Shown one piece after another: positions 26,172 through 35,003 of a stretch of 64,000 bases of DNA; within the stretch, counting starts at the first letter, position 1, and each line of letters starts with the position of its first letter. The notes below the pieces were generated by a model. The model had not been told where the DNA came from and ran no database searches. It saw nothing but the letters and a program-made list of their open reading frames with translations. The position numbers and the translations under genes were made by a program. The stretch is taken from NCBI RefSeq assembly GCF_017744655.1, contig NZ_JAGIAW010000007.1:1-64000 (forward strand), written 5' to 3'. The DNA comes from Devosia sp. (GTDB lineage Bacteria > Pseudomonadota > Alphaproteobacteria > Rhizobiales > Devosiaceae).

Positions 26172-27251
26172 ATGGCCCTTGTAGCTCAAGCCGTTGAGAC
26201 CCCAGAAGCCCGCGCAGGCGGCCCCCAGCTCAAGATCGGCGGTGCCTCGAACTATCGCGCCCTCAAGGGCGACGAGAAGGCCGCGGCCCTGATGCTGGCG
26301 CTCGGCCCCGACCACGGCAAGCCGATCTTTGAAGAACTCGACGAACACGAGATCAAGACGCTGTCACGCGCCATGGTCAAACTGGGTCCGATCACCCCGG
26401 CAATGCTCGACGAACTGATGGCCGAATTTGTCACCAACATTGCCTCCAACGGCAATGTGGCGGGCAATTCGGACTCGACCGAACGCCTGCTCCTGAGCTT
26501 CCTGCCCCAGGATCGTGTCGACGCGATCATGGAAGAAATCCGCGGCCCGGCCGGCCGCAACATGTGGGAAAAGCTTTCCAATGTGCAGGCCGACGTTCTC
26601 GCCGCCTATCTCAAGAACGAATATCCGCAGACCGTTGCCGTGATCCTCTCCAAGATCGCGCCAGAACACGCATCCGACGTGCTCGCCTCGTTGCCCGAAG
26701 AGCTCGCCATGGAAGTCGTGCAGCGCATGCTCGGCCTCGACGTGGTGCAGAAGGATATTCTCGAAAAGGTCGAGCAGACCTTACGCACCGAATTCATCTC
26801 GACGCTCAATACGTCCAAGCGCCGCGACAGCCACGAGCTGATGGCCGAAATCTTCAATACCTTCGATCGCCAGACCGAAGCGCGTTTCATCACCAGCCTT
26901 GAAGAAAAGAGCCGCGAAGATGCCGAGCGCATCAAGTCGCTCATGTTCACCTTCGAGGATCTGGCCAAGCTCGACATGTCGGCGATCCAGACCCTGCTCT
27001 CTCGCGTCGACAAGCGCGAACTGGCGCTCTGCCTCAAGGGCGCCAACGACGAGATCAAGGATTTCTTCCTGAAAAACATGTCGAGCCGTGCGGCCAAGCT
27101 GATGCAGGACGACATGATGGCCATGGGCCCGGTGCGTCTCAAGGACGTGGACGAAGCCCAGGCCCGCATGGTGTCGGTTGCCAAGGACCTGGCGGCGAAG
27201 GGGGAAATCCTCATCGTCAAGTCCAAGGGCGACGACCAGATGATCGGTTGA
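26172..27251 (+). CDS. fliG: Flagellar motor switch protein FliG
   Basis: FliG couples the rotor to the stator and sits on the cytoplasmic face of the MS ring. The 359-residue sequence shows the armadillo-like middle and C-terminal domains: [28 protein letters not shown] (the EHPQ motif reads EYPQ here), and the torque-helix region [57 protein letters not shown] with its conserved charged residues. The gene follows fliF after 6 bp and precedes fliH by 4 bp, so translation is tightly clustered. Confidence 0.96.
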   Translation: MALVAQAVETPEARAGGPQLKIGGASNYRALKGDEKAAALMLALGPDHGKPIFEELDEHEIKTLSRAMVKLGPITPAMLDELMAEFVTNIASNGNVAGNSDSTERLLLSFLPQDRVDAIMEEIRGPAGRNMWEKLSNVQADVLAAYLKNEYPQTVAVILSKIAPEHASDVLASLPEELAMEVVQRMLGLDVVQKDILEKVEQTLRTEFISTLNTSKRRDSHELMAEIFNTFDRQTEARFITSLEEKSREDAERIKSLMFTFEDLAKLDMSAIQTLLSRVDKRELALCLKGANDEIKDFFLKNMSSRAAKLMQDDMMAMGPVRLKDVDEAQARMVSVAKDLAAKGEILIVKSKGDDQMIG

Positions 27252-27255
27252 CGCC

Positions 27256-27939
27256 ATGGCCGCCCTTGCCCGTTTCACCTTCGATCTCGATCTGGCCGAC
27301 CGCCCTGCTCTGTCCCAGAGCGTCGTGCCGGACCTGCCGCCCGAGCCGGTCGGCATTCCCGAGGATGTGGTCGAGCGCCTCGTGCGCGAGGCCCGCGAGG
27401 AAGGCTATGCCGAGGGTCTGGTGGCCGGCGAAGGCAATGCTACATCCATGGCAACTCAGACCATTGCCGCCGCAGCCGGAACGCTTGCAGCGCATGCGGC
27501 CAGCATGACCGCAGCGCTCGACGAGGCACGGGCGGAGAGCCACAAGGAGGCCGTGGGCCTCGCCGTCAGCGTGGGCCGGAAACTGGCCTTCCATCTCGTC
27601 GGCCGCGAGCCGACGGCGGAACTCGAAGCCTTGATTGCCGAATGCATGCCGAGCCTTTCGGGCGTACCGCATCTGGTGATCCGCTGCCACGAGGATCTGG
27701 CCGACCAGATCCGCGACATCGCCACGGCCCAGATCGCGACATCCGGCTATGCCGGGCGCCTGGTGGTGATGGGGGAACCCGATATCCGTCTCGGCGACGG
27801 CAGGCTCGAATGGGTCGATGGCGGTCTCATCCGCGATTCCGACGGCCTCGACACCGAGATCAACGAAACAATCGCCGCCTATCTCGCCGCCAAGGCGAAC
27901 AAGGCCGGATCACATATAGCCAAGGAGAGCGGTGAATGA
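27256..27939 (+). CDS. fliH: Flagellar assembly protein FliH / FlbE-like
   Basis: The 227-residue protein corresponds by position to FlbE/FliH of the Caulobacter fliF operon, the stator-like partner of the FliI ATPase. Sequence support is modest: an Ala/Glu-rich helical middle (about 60-115, with EARAESHKEAVGLAVSVGRKLAF) followed by a conserved globular end (VPHLVIRCHEDLADQIRDIATAQI; MGEPDIRLGDGRLEWVDGGLIRD), which matches the FliH/SctL C-terminal pattern. It overlaps fliN by four bases (ATGA). Its ATPase partner FliI is encoded at 36180-37508. Confidence 0.85.
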   Translation: MAALARFTFDLDLADRPALSQSVVPDLPPEPVGIPEDVVERLVREAREEGYAEGLVAGEGNATSMATQTIAAAAGTLAAHAASMTAALDEARAESHKEAVGLAVSVGRKLAFHLVGREPTAELEALIAECMPSLSGVPHLVIRCHEDLADQIRDIATAQIATSGYAGRLVVMGEPDIRLGDGRLEWVDGGLIRDSDGLDTEINETIAAYLAAKANKAGSHIAKESGE

Positions 27940-28286
27940 ACCCGACCGATCCTGAGACCAACGCAGCGGAAATGGAAGATTTTGGCGCGGGCGACATGCC
28001 CGGCACCGGTTCCGACACCCGCGCCGAGGCCTATGTCGAGCGCACCGCGGACGATCTCGAAGCCGTGTTCGACGTGCCCGTGCGCGTCTCGGTCGTGCTC
28101 GGCCGCACCAAGATGCCGGTCGCGAGCCTCTTGAAGCTCAATACCGGCACCGTGGTCGAACTCGACCGCCAGGTCGGTGAAGCCGTGGAAATCTACGTCA
28201 ATGACCGCCTCGTGGCCCGTGGCGAAATCGTGCTGGTGGAAAACCGGCTCGGCGTCACCATGACCGAGATCATCAAGCCTCAATAA
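27936..28286 (+). CDS. fliN: Flagellar motor switch protein FliN
   Basis: The 116-residue protein is a C-ring component. After an acidic N-terminal 40 residues it has the SpoA/FliMN fold: LEAVFDVPVRVSVVLGRTKMPVASLLKLNTGTVVELDRQVGEAVEIYVNDRLVARGEIVLVENRLGVTMTEII, near-identical in pattern to FliN throughout the bacteria. It overlaps the fliH stop by ATGA and is 20 bp upstream of flbD. fliM is not in the window. Confidence 0.95.
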   Translation: MNPTDPETNAAEMEDFGAGDMPGTGSDTRAEAYVERTADDLEAVFDVPVRVSVVLGRTKMPVASLLKLNTGTVVELDRQVGEAVEIYVNDRLVARGEIVLVENRLGVTMTEIIKPQ

Positions 28287-28306
28287 CAAGAACGGGAGTG
28301 ACTGGT

Positions 28307-29674
28307 ATGCGTCTCCTCATCGTCGGAGCCCTCGAAGGTCAACTGAGCCAGGCCACCAAAATGGCCATGGATGGCGGCGCCAAGGTCGCTCACGCCCCCG
28401 GCATCGATATCGCCATGGCCGCTTTGCGCACCGGCCGCGGCGCTGACCTGCTGCTCGTCGACGTGATGATGGACATTGCCGGTCTCATCGCTGCGCTGGA
28501 AGCCGAACGCATCGCCATTCCCGTCGTCGCCTGCGGCGTCGAGACCAATGCCGCCGCCGCCGTCAACGCCATCCGCGCCGGCGCCAAGGAATACATCCCC
28601 CTGCCCCCCGATGCGATGCTGATCGCGGCGGTCATCCAGGCCGTGTCTCGTGACAGCGAAGATTTCCTCTTCCGCGATCCGGCCATGCAGCGCGTCGTCA
28701 AGATGGCCGAGCAGGTTGCGGCCTCCGAAGCATCCATTCTGATTACCGGCGAAAGCGGCACCGGCAAGGAAGTCGTCGCCCGTTTCGTTCATTCGCGCTC
28801 CAAGCGCGCCAACAAGCCGTTTATCTCGGTCAATTGCGCCGCCATTCCCGAAGCCCTGCTCGAATCTGAGCTCTTCGGCCACGAAAAGGGTGCCTTCACC
28901 GGCGCCGTCGCCCGCCGCGTCGGCAAATTCGAGGAAGCCTCGGGCGGCACGCTACTGCTCGACGAAATTTCGGAAATGGACGTGCGCCTGCAGGCAAAGC
29001 TGCTGCGCGCCATCCAGGAGCGCGTCATCGACCGCGTTGGCGGCACCAAGCCCGTGCCGGTCGATATCCGCATTCTCGCCACCTCGAACCGCAACCTGAC
29101 GGAAGCCGTGCGTGAAGGCTCGTTCCGCGAAGACCTGCTATTCCGCCTCAACGTCGTCAACCTGAAGCTCCCGGCCCTGCGCGAGCGTCCGGGTGACATC
29201 GTGGCTTTGGCCGATCATTTCGTTGCCAAATATGCCAAGGCCAATGGCCTGCCGAAGCGCGAACTTTCCGAAGATGCGCGCACGGCTTTGCTCCATGCGC
29301 CCTGGCCGGGCAATGTGCGTGAACTCGAAAATACGCTGCACCGCGCGGTACTCCTTGCGACCGGCACCATGATCGGCGCCGAAGCCATCGTGCTGCCCGA
29401 CGGCATGGGCCTCAATGAAGCCGCGCGCATCCATTCGCCGGCCCAGCAGCTTGCCGAAACCGCCGAAGCCATGTCGCGGGCCCTGGTCGGCCGCACCGTG
29501 GCCGATGTGGAGCGCGAACTGATCCTCGATACGCTCGACCACACCTGGGGCAACCGCACGCATGCGGCCAATATCCTGGGGATCTCGATCCGGACGCTGC
29601 GCAATAAGCTCAACCAATATTCCGACGAAGGGCTCAATATTCCCGAGCCCGGCGAACGGCGGAACGTGGCTTGA
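28307..29674 (+). CDS. flbD: Sigma-54-dependent flagellar regulator FlbD
   Basis: The 455-residue protein activates sigma-54 promoters of late flagellar genes and, in Caulobacter, represses fliF. It has a receiver-like N-terminal domain (1-115) in which the usual acidic pair is missing (MRLLIVGALEG) though an Asp at about 52 remains. The AAA+ domain follows, with Walker A GESGTGKE (148-155) and the sigma-54-contacting GAFTGA (195-200), and then a Fis-type helix-turn-helix (NRTHAANILGISIRTLRNKL). The start at 28307 is chosen for the GGGAG 8 nt upstream. The fliF-fliG-flbE-fliN-flbD order is Caulobacter-like. No fliX gene is visible. Confidence 0.9.
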   Translation: MRLLIVGALEGQLSQATKMAMDGGAKVAHAPGIDIAMAALRTGRGADLLLVDVMMDIAGLIAALEAERIAIPVVACGVETNAAAAVNAIRAGAKEYIPLPPDAMLIAAVIQAVSRDSEDFLFRDPAMQRVVKMAEQVAASEASILITGESGTGKEVVARFVHSRSKRANKPFISVNCAAIPEALLESELFGHEKGAFTGAVARRVGKFEEASGGTLLLDEISEMDVRLQAKLLRAIQERVIDRVGGTKPVPVDIRILATSNRNLTEAVREGSFREDLLFRLNVVNLKLPALRERPGDIVALADHFVAKYAKANGLPKRELSEDARTALLHAPWPGNVRELENTLHRAVLLATGTMIGAEAIVLPDGMGLNEAARIHSPAQQLAETAEAMSRALVGRTVADVERELILDTLDHTWGNRTHAANILGISIRTLRNKLNQYSDEGLNIPEPGERRNVA

Positions 29675-29704
29675 GCGCCCTTCCTGCTCCCAGCGACCTC
29701 TCTT

Positions 29705-29734
29705 CCCCTTCTCCCATCCTGGGAGAGGGGTTTT
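29705..29734 (+). terminator. Terminator-like hairpin between flbD and flhA
   Basis: CCCCTTCTCCCA pairs with TGGGAGAGGGG (one bulged T) and is followed by TTTT. It could end or attenuate the fliF operon transcript before flhA. Only four U residues follow, so termination may be partial. Confidence 0.5.
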
Positions 29735-29766
29735 CGACTTTGGCCTGAGGCCATAGGACCGGCACG

Positions 29767-31920
29767 ATGACCGATATTTCTTCTTCGTCTTCCCGCCTCA
29801 GCTTCAAGCTGCCGTCAGTGAAGTCCATTCTGGATACGCTGCGCTCGGGCGATATCGCGCTGGCCACCGGCGTGATGGGTCTCATCGTCATCCTCATCGT
29901 GCCGCTGCCGGCCTTGATGGTCGACGGACTCCTCGCCATCTCGATCGTCTTCTCGGTGATGATCCTGATGACGGCGCTGTTCATCCAGAAGCCGCTCGAA
30001 TTCTCGTCCTTCCCGACGGTGCTGCTGATCGCGACCATGTTGCGCCTCGGCCTCAACCTCGCCACGACGCGACTGATCCTATCGGAGGGTCACAACGGCT
30101 CCGCCGCCGCCGGACACGTCATCGAGGCCTTCGGCAACTTCGTGACGCGCGGCAATTTCGTCATCGGTATCGTGATCTTCATCATCCTCGTGATCGTGAA
30201 CTTCATCGTCATCACCAAGGGTTCCGGTCGTATCGCCGAAGTCGCGGCGCGCTTCAGCCTGGACGCCATGCCCGGCAAGCAGATGGCCATCGACGCCGAC
30301 CTTTCGGCGGGCCTCATCGACGAAGACACCGCCAAGAAGCGCCGTGCCGAACTCGAAGGCGAAAGCGCCTTCTTCGGTAACATGGACGGTGCGTCCAAAT
30401 TCGTGCGCGGCGATGCCATTGCCGGCCTGATCATCACCTTCATCAACGTCTCGGCCGGCATGGCTATCGGCATCATGCAGGAAGGTCTCTCGCCCGGCGA
30501 AGCCGGCAGCGTCTATACGCTGCTGACCATCGGCGATGGTCTCGTCTCGCAGATCCCGGCCCTGATCGTGTCGACCGCAGCCGGTATCCTCGTGTCGAAG
30601 TCGGGTGTTTCGGGCGCCGCCGACAAGGCCCTCACCACCCAGTTCGGCGGCTATCCCAAGGCTCTGGGCATGGCATCGGCCGTGATGGCGGCCCTGGCCC
30701 TGCTGCCGGGCATGCCGCTCATCCCCTTCCTCGCCCTCTCCGGTGGCGTCGGCTATGCCGCCTACCGCGCTGCGCGCACCAAATCGGCCCGTGAAGTCGT
30801 CGAGCGCGCCAAGACCGTGGCGGAAGCGGCAGCCAAGGCGCCGGGCGCCCCGGGCCAGCCAGGCGCTGCCCCGGCCGGCGAACCGCCGATCAGCGATAGC
30901 CTCAAGATCGACGATCTCAAGCTCGAACTCGGCTATGGCCTGCTCGGTCTCGTCAAGGAAGACGAAAGCGGCACCGATCGCCTCACCGAGCAGATCAAGG
31001 CCCTGCGCCGTCAGCTGGCGCTGGAACTGGGGTTCGTCATGCCGCCAGTCCGCATCCTCGACAACATGCAGCTCGAACCCAACGACTACAAGGTTCGCAT
31101 CAAGGAAGTCGAAGCCGCCCACGGCCAGATCCACGCCAACCTGCTCATGGTCATGGACCCCTATGGCAATCCGATCGACCTGCCAGGCCACCAGACGACC
31201 GAGCCGACCTTCGGCCTGCCGGCGACCTGGATCGACCCGGCGCTGCGCGACGAAGCCGAACTGCGTGGCCTCTCGATCATCGACCCGTCGACCGTGATTT
31301 CGACCCACCTGACCGAAGTCCTCAAGGCCAACGTCGCCGAACTCCTTAGCTACGCCAATGTGCAGACCCTGCTCTCGGGCCTGCCCAAGGACCAGCAGAA
31401 GCTCGTCGAAGACATCATTCCGAGCCAGATTTCGGTCTCCGGCGTGCAGCGTATCCTCCAGGGCCTCCTCACCGAGCGCATCTCGATCCGCGACCTCTCG
31501 ACCATTCTCGAAGGCATTGCCGAAGTGGCCGCACCGGGCCGCTCGATCCAGGCGATCACCGAGCATGTTCGCAGCCGCCTCGCCCGCCAGATCTGCGCTG
31601 CAAATCTGGGCCAGGACGGCAACCTGCCGCTCCTCACGCTCTCCCCGCAGTGGGAACGCGACTTTGCCGAAGCCATGGTTGGCGAAGGCGAGAACCGCCA
31701 CCTCGCCATGGCGCCGAGCCGCTTGCAGCAGTTCATCATCTCGGTTGGTCAGGCCTTCGAAAAGGCAGCCCAGCAGGGCGAACTGCCGGTGATGATCACC
31801 TCGCCCTCGATCCGTCCGCATGTGCGCGCCATCATCGAGCGCTTCCGCCCGCAGACGGTCGTGATGAGCCAGAACGAGGTTCACCCCCGCGTCCGCCTCA
31901 AGACGGTGGGCGCCATCTAG
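29767..31920 (+). CDS. flhA: Flagellar biosynthesis protein FlhA
   Basis: FlhA is the main inner-membrane subunit of the flagellar type III export gate. The 717-residue protein has about eight membrane helices in the first 330 residues (from GVMGLIVILIVPLPALMVDGLL through GMASAVMAALALLPGMPLIPFLAL), including the conserved FHIPEP loop with RIAEVAARFSLDAMPGKQMAIDADLSAGLID. A linker rich in Ala/Pro/Gly precedes the cytoplasmic domain, which binds chaperone-substrate complexes (DPSTVISTHLTEVLKANVAELLSYANVQTLL). It lies 92 bp after flbD, separated by a terminator-like hairpin, and is followed by a strong terminator. Confidence 0.96.
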   Translation: MTDISSSSSRLSFKLPSVKSILDTLRSGDIALATGVMGLIVILIVPLPALMVDGLLAISIVFSVMILMTALFIQKPLEFSSFPTVLLIATMLRLGLNLATTRLILSEGHNGSAAAGHVIEAFGNFVTRGNFVIGIVIFIILVIVNFIVITKGSGRIAEVAARFSLDAMPGKQMAIDADLSAGLIDEDTAKKRRAELEGESAFFGNMDGASKFVRGDAIAGLIITFINVSAGMAIGIMQEGLSPGEAGSVYTLLTIGDGLVSQIPALIVSTAAGILVSKSGVSGAADKALTTQFGGYPKALGMASAVMAALALLPGMPLIPFLALSGGVGYAAYRAARTKSAREVVERAKTVAEAAAKAPGAPGQPGAAPAGEPPISDSLKIDDLKLELGYGLLGLVKEDESGTDRLTEQIKALRRQLALELGFVMPPVRILDNMQLEPNDYKVRIKEVEAAHGQIHANLLMVMDPYGNPIDLPGHQTTEPTFGLPATWIDPALRDEAELRGLSIIDPSTVISTHLTEVLKANVAELLSYANVQTLLSGLPKDQQKLVEDIIPSQISVSGVQRILQGLLTERISIRDLSTILEGIAEVAAPGRSIQAITEHVRSRLARQICAANLGQDGNLPLLTLSPQWERDFAEAMVGEGENRHLAMAPSRLQQFIISVGQAFEKAAQQGELPVMITSPSIRPHVRAIIERFRPQTVVMSQNEVHPRVRLKTVGAI

Positions 31921-31947
31921 GCGGTTTCAAGCAGCATCAGAATAGCG

Positions 31948-31980
31948 AAAGGGCGAACCAGTGGTTCGCCCTTTCTGTTT
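31948..31980 (+). terminator. Intrinsic terminator of flhA
   Basis: A 12-bp perfect stem (AAAGGGCGAACC with GGTTCGCCCTTT, loop AGT) at 31948-31974 is followed by CTGTTT. The A-rich 5' arm means it could also serve the convergent gene at 31983. Confidence 0.85.
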
Positions 31981-31982
31981 GA

Positions 31983-32180
31983 TCAGTGGGTGATATTGCC
32001 CGATACCAGCGGCGGCAGATCGATCACCGATGCCTCGCGCGAGACATCGATCTCGTCTTCCTCGGCCAGCTCGCGCTCGGCCTGAAACCAGAATTCCTGT
32101 TCGCGATCCTCAGGCTGGCCCGCCTCTTCCCAAAGCTGGTAGGCACGGTCACGGATCTTGTATTCCTCGACATGTGGCAT
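31983..32180 (-). CDS. DUF2934 domain-containing protein
   Basis: This small acidic protein of 65 residues has the DUF2934 pattern KIRDRAYQLWEEAGQPEDREQEFWFQAEREL in its first half and a short acidic tail (EEDEID...). The start at 32180 (MPHVEEYK) has GAGGAGAG in front of it and removes seven non-conserved residues found with an earlier ATG at 32201. Function of the family is unknown; members are common in Hyphomicrobiales. Confidence 0.75.
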   Translation of the reverse strand: MPHVEEYKIRDRAYQLWEEAGQPEDREQEFWFQAERELAEEDEIDVSREASVIDLPPLVSGNITH

Positions 32181-32259
32181 GGTGCTCTCCTCGTAACGCA
32201 TGAATGCAGAACGCGAGCGTGACCTAGCAGTTGCCGACGACGGCGCAGTGACTGAGATT

Positions 32260-32871
32260 TTACCGGCTGGTCAAGGCCAGCTTGGCCCCAAGCGCCACGA
32301 AGGCGGCGGCAAAGGAGCGGCGCATCCAGACCATAATGGCGGGCTTGGAGATGACGTGGCCGCGAATGGCGGCGGCAAAGAGCCCATAAAGCGCGAAGAC
32401 CACGAAGGTCATCACCATGAAGACAAGGCTCAATTGCAGCATCTGCGGCACTGCGCCCGGCGCATCGGCCGGCACGAATTGCGGCAGGAAGGCAAAGAAG
32501 AAGATCGAGAGTTTTGGATTGAGGAGGTTGATGAGAACAACCTCAACGGCCATGTCTTTCAAACTCTTGGGCTCGGCATTGGCGGCGACCGAGAGGGAGC
32601 CGGTTTCGCGCAGTGTCGCCCAAGCCATGTAGAGGAGATAGGCAACGCCGAGATACTTGATTATCTCGAAGGCGAGCGCGCTGGTATGGAGAATGGCGGC
32701 AAGACCGGTAATGGCCGCAATCATGTGCGGCACGATGCCGAGGGTGCAGAAGAGCGCGGCCCAGAGGCTCGCCTTGCTGCCGCGACCAAGGCCGGCGGCG
32801 ATGGTGTAGAGCGCACCGGCGCCGGGAGAGACGACGACGATCAGGGTCGTGATGAGAAATTCGACGCTCAA
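32260..32871 (-). CDS. LysE/RhtB-family amino-acid exporter
   Basis: The 203-residue protein has six predicted membrane helices and the family signature near the N-terminus, VVVSPGAGALYTIAAGLGRGSKASLWAALFCTLG, matching the LysE/RhtB pattern with conserved Pro-Gly. IIKYLGVAYLLYMAWATLRE in the middle is also characteristic. Such proteins export amino acids or related small molecules across the inner membrane; the substrate is not predictable. It is divergent from the metallopeptidase gene. Confidence 0.87.
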   Translation of the reverse strand: MSVEFLITTLIVVVSPGAGALYTIAAGLGRGSKASLWAALFCTLGIVPHMIAAITGLAAILHTSALAFEIIKYLGVAYLLYMAWATLRETGSLSVAANAEPKSLKDMAVEVVLINLLNPKLSIFFFAFLPQFVPADAPGAVPQMLQLSLVFMVMTFVVFALYGLFAAAIRGHVISKPAIMVWMRRSFAAAFVALGAKLALTSR

Positions 32872-32968
32872 GGGACGGTCCTCCGGAGGGCTGTCAGGAC
32901 AGTTTCTCTTTTCGCGCGGAACGGCAAGTCCTCCGTGACATTATCCCCGTCACCAACAGGGGACCAGC

Positions 32969-34060
32969 ATGCGCCTCTTCGTCTGCGATCACTGCGGCAA
33001 TACCGTCTATTTCGAGAACAGCCGCTGCGAGCATTGCGGCCACGCGCTGGGCTATCTGCCCCGGCACAATGCGCTGGTGTCACTCGATGCAGTCGACGGC
33101 GGCTGGGTCGCGCCGGCCATTCCCGGCTCGCGCTACATCTATTGCGCCAATGCACAGCACGGCGCCTGTAACTGGCTGATCGAAGCGGAGGACGGTGGCC
33201 CGGTTTTTTGTACCGCCTGCCAGCACAACGAGACCATTCCGGCGCTCGACAATCCCGACAACCTCACCCGCTGGCAGGTGGTCGAGCGCGCCAAGAAGCG
33301 CCTGATGTACTCCCTGCTGCGGCTGGGCTTGCCGCTTGCGACGCGGGCCGAAGATCCCGAGCATGGCCTCGCCTTCAGGTTTCTCGCCGATGCCGAAAGC
33401 GCGCCGCATGTGATGACGGGGCATGAAAGCGGTATTATCACCATTGCCCTCGCCGAAGCCAACGATGCCGAACGCGAGCGGCGGCGGACCGGCATGGGCG
33501 AGCCCTATCGCACCTTGCTCGGGCATTTCCGGCACGAAATCGGACACCATTACTGGGACCTACTCGTCAGTGGCCAGCCGCCGGAGCAGCGGTTCCGCGA
33601 GCTTTTTGGAGACGAGCGCGCCGACTACGGAACAGCGCTCAAGACCTATTACGGCAATGGCGCTCCGGCTGGATGGCCTGCAACCCATATCTCGGCCTAT
33701 GCAACCGCCCACCCCTGGGAGGACTTTGCCGAGACCTTTGCGCACTACCTCCATATCGTCGATACGGTGGAAATGGCGGCTGCCTTTGGCATCCGGGCAA
33801 AGCCGAGGACCGGTGACGAAAGCCTTGCTTTGCTCCCGGTCTCCTTCGACCCCTATATGGCGCCCGACATGGCTGTGATCGTCGACAACTGGATCCCCCT
33901 GGCTTCGCTTCTCAACAATCTCAACCGTGCCATGGGGCAGGCCGATGCGTATCCCTTCGTGCTGTCGCAGGTGGTCATCGGAAAGCTCAGCTTCATCAAC
34001 GATCTGGTGCATCAGGCACCGGCTCTGGAACAGCTGGCGGCGCTCGAAGCCACGAACTGA
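32969..34060 (+). CDS. Putative zinc-binding metallopeptidase with zinc ribbon
   Basis: This 363-residue protein starts with a four-cysteine zinc ribbon (CDHCG at 6-10, CEHCG at 20-24), has further Cys residues near 55-80 (CANAQHGACNW; FCTACQHN), and contains a metallopeptidase HExxH motif, FRHEIGHHYW, at about residue 190. A downstream Glu in WEDFAETFAHYLHIVDT is the probable third ligand. It matches the putative zinc-binding metallopeptidase family PF15887. It lacks a signal peptide, so should be cytoplasmic. The target is unknown. Confidence 0.85.
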   Translation: MRLFVCDHCGNTVYFENSRCEHCGHALGYLPRHNALVSLDAVDGGWVAPAIPGSRYIYCANAQHGACNWLIEAEDGGPVFCTACQHNETIPALDNPDNLTRWQVVERAKKRLMYSLLRLGLPLATRAEDPEHGLAFRFLADAESAPHVMTGHESGIITIALAEANDAERERRRTGMGEPYRTLLGHFRHEIGHHYWDLLVSGQPPEQRFRELFGDERADYGTALKTYYGNGAPAGWPATHISAYATAHPWEDFAETFAHYLHIVDTVEMAAAFGIRAKPRTGDESLALLPVSFDPYMAPDMAVIVDNWIPLASLLNNLNRAMGQADAYPFVLSQVVIGKLSFINDLVHQAPALEQLAALEATN

Positions 34061-34102
34061 GGGGTGCTTCCAGCAGATCGCGCTTGCTGCTAAACCCTCC
34101 TC

Positions 34103-34561
34103 ATGTCCGATATCACCATTCTCTGCGTCCCCGTTTTCTCCACCCTGTCCAATGCCGCCTTTGCCCTGCGCAAGGAGGTGTTCGTCTGGGAGCAGAAAGT
34201 GCCGGAAGAGGAAGAGCTCGACAGTTACGATCTCACCGCGACCCACTATGTGGCCGTCGCCGAGGGCAATGTGGTTGCGACGCTACGGCTGATCGAGCAG
34301 CCCGAGCACATGAAGATCGGCCGGGTGGCCGTGCACCAGGCCTGGCGCGGCAAGGGCGTGGCGCGAAAGCTGATCGAAAAGGCCATGGCGGATGCGCGGG
34401 CCAAGGGAAGCGAGCGCTTTTACCTCACCGCACAGTCCGACAAGCTGGGGCTTTACGAGAAGCTCGGCTTTGTCGCTTTCGGCCCGGAATTCATGGATGG
34501 CGGCATGCCGCACCGGGCCATGCGCGACTATGACAAGGCTAGTGCAACCTTAATCGATTAA
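34103..34561 (+). CDS. GNAT-family N-acetyltransferase
   Basis: The 152-residue protein has the GNAT acetyl-CoA-binding core: RLIEQPEHMKIGRVAVHQAWRGKGVARKLIEKAMADARAKG, with the Q/RxxGxG/A motif as QAWRGKGVA, then ERFYLTAQSDKLGLYEKLGF. The opening VFSTLSNAAFALRKEVFVWEQ resembles ElaA-like acyltransferases. It follows the metallopeptidase by 42 bp and may be cotranscribed. The acceptor is unknown. Confidence 0.85.
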   Translation: MSDITILCVPVFSTLSNAAFALRKEVFVWEQKVPEEEELDSYDLTATHYVAVAEGNVVATLRLIEQPEHMKIGRVAVHQAWRGKGVARKLIEKAMADARAKGSERFYLTAQSDKLGLYEKLGFVAFGPEFMDGGMPHRAMRDYDKASATLID

Positions 34562-34619
34562 TTCAAATTTAACGCATTAACCCGGCTGAGGGACTCCTGC
34601 CCTCAAGTCTACGTTATTG

Positions 34620-34776
34620 TGGGCTTGTCGCTCATAGAGCGCGTCCTGCCGGGCGGCAACCAGGTGTGGTGCTACTTAAGGCAAGAACGCGAATTCTTGT
34701 CTTTTCGCAGGACGCGACCAATCGCCAGGGAGGCGAAAAAGGGCCGGCACCGCCTCGCGCGGGAGCCGGCCTTTTC
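34620..34776 (+). ncRNA. Candidate structured RNA with intrinsic terminator
   Basis: The 442-bp gap between the GNAT and PRC-barrel genes has no convincing gene but contains a compact foldable unit. A 10-bp closing helix joins CGCGTCCTGC (34640-34649) and GCAGGACGCG (34707-34716). Inside it CAAGAA/TTCTTG forms a hairpin (34682-34699). Then come a small hairpin TCGCC-AGGGA-GGCGA (34722-34736) and a terminator in which GGCCGGC pairs with GCCGGCC, followed by TTTT (34742-34775). It could be a trans-acting small RNA or an attenuated leader of the PRC-barrel gene. I cannot match it to a known family by eye. Confidence 0.5.
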
Positions 34777-34790
34777 AACGTTTGCGAAGC

Positions 34791-34830
34791 AAATCGTTCA
34801 ATGATTTCTCCGAAATCGTTCAATGATTTC
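34791..34830. repeat. Two tandem 18-bp palindromic repeats
   Basis: AAATCGTTCAATGATTTC occurs identically at 34791-34808 and 34813-34830, 22 bp (two helical turns) apart. Each is itself an inverted repeat (GAAATC/GATTTC around GTTCAAT). They lie just after the terminator of the candidate RNA and about 175 bp upstream of the PRC-barrel gene, so they may be operator sites. Confidence 0.6.
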
Positions 34831-35003
34831 GCCGCAGACCGCAGGGTTTCCGGCGGAAATGCGGGTTCCACAAATAGTTGGGAAATTGATGGGGAACGGC
34901 ATCGGGATCGAGACGTTCATCAATCAACGGGCCACGCGGCACTCTACCGGCAAGTTTTGCGCCGCATGGCTCTGTTCAAACAAATGAACCATTGGAGCCT
35001 ACA

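Noticed and set aside
30079..31884. Long minus-strand open frame opposite flhA
   Set aside because: It is the complementary frame of flhA; its His/Gly/Asp/Arg-rich composition is what antisense GC-rich code gives.
34619..34804. Short open frame MGLSLIERVLPGG... in the GNAT-PRC gap
   Set aside because: It runs straight through the strong helix and terminator of the candidate RNA, lacks a ribosome-binding site and shows no recognisable domain.
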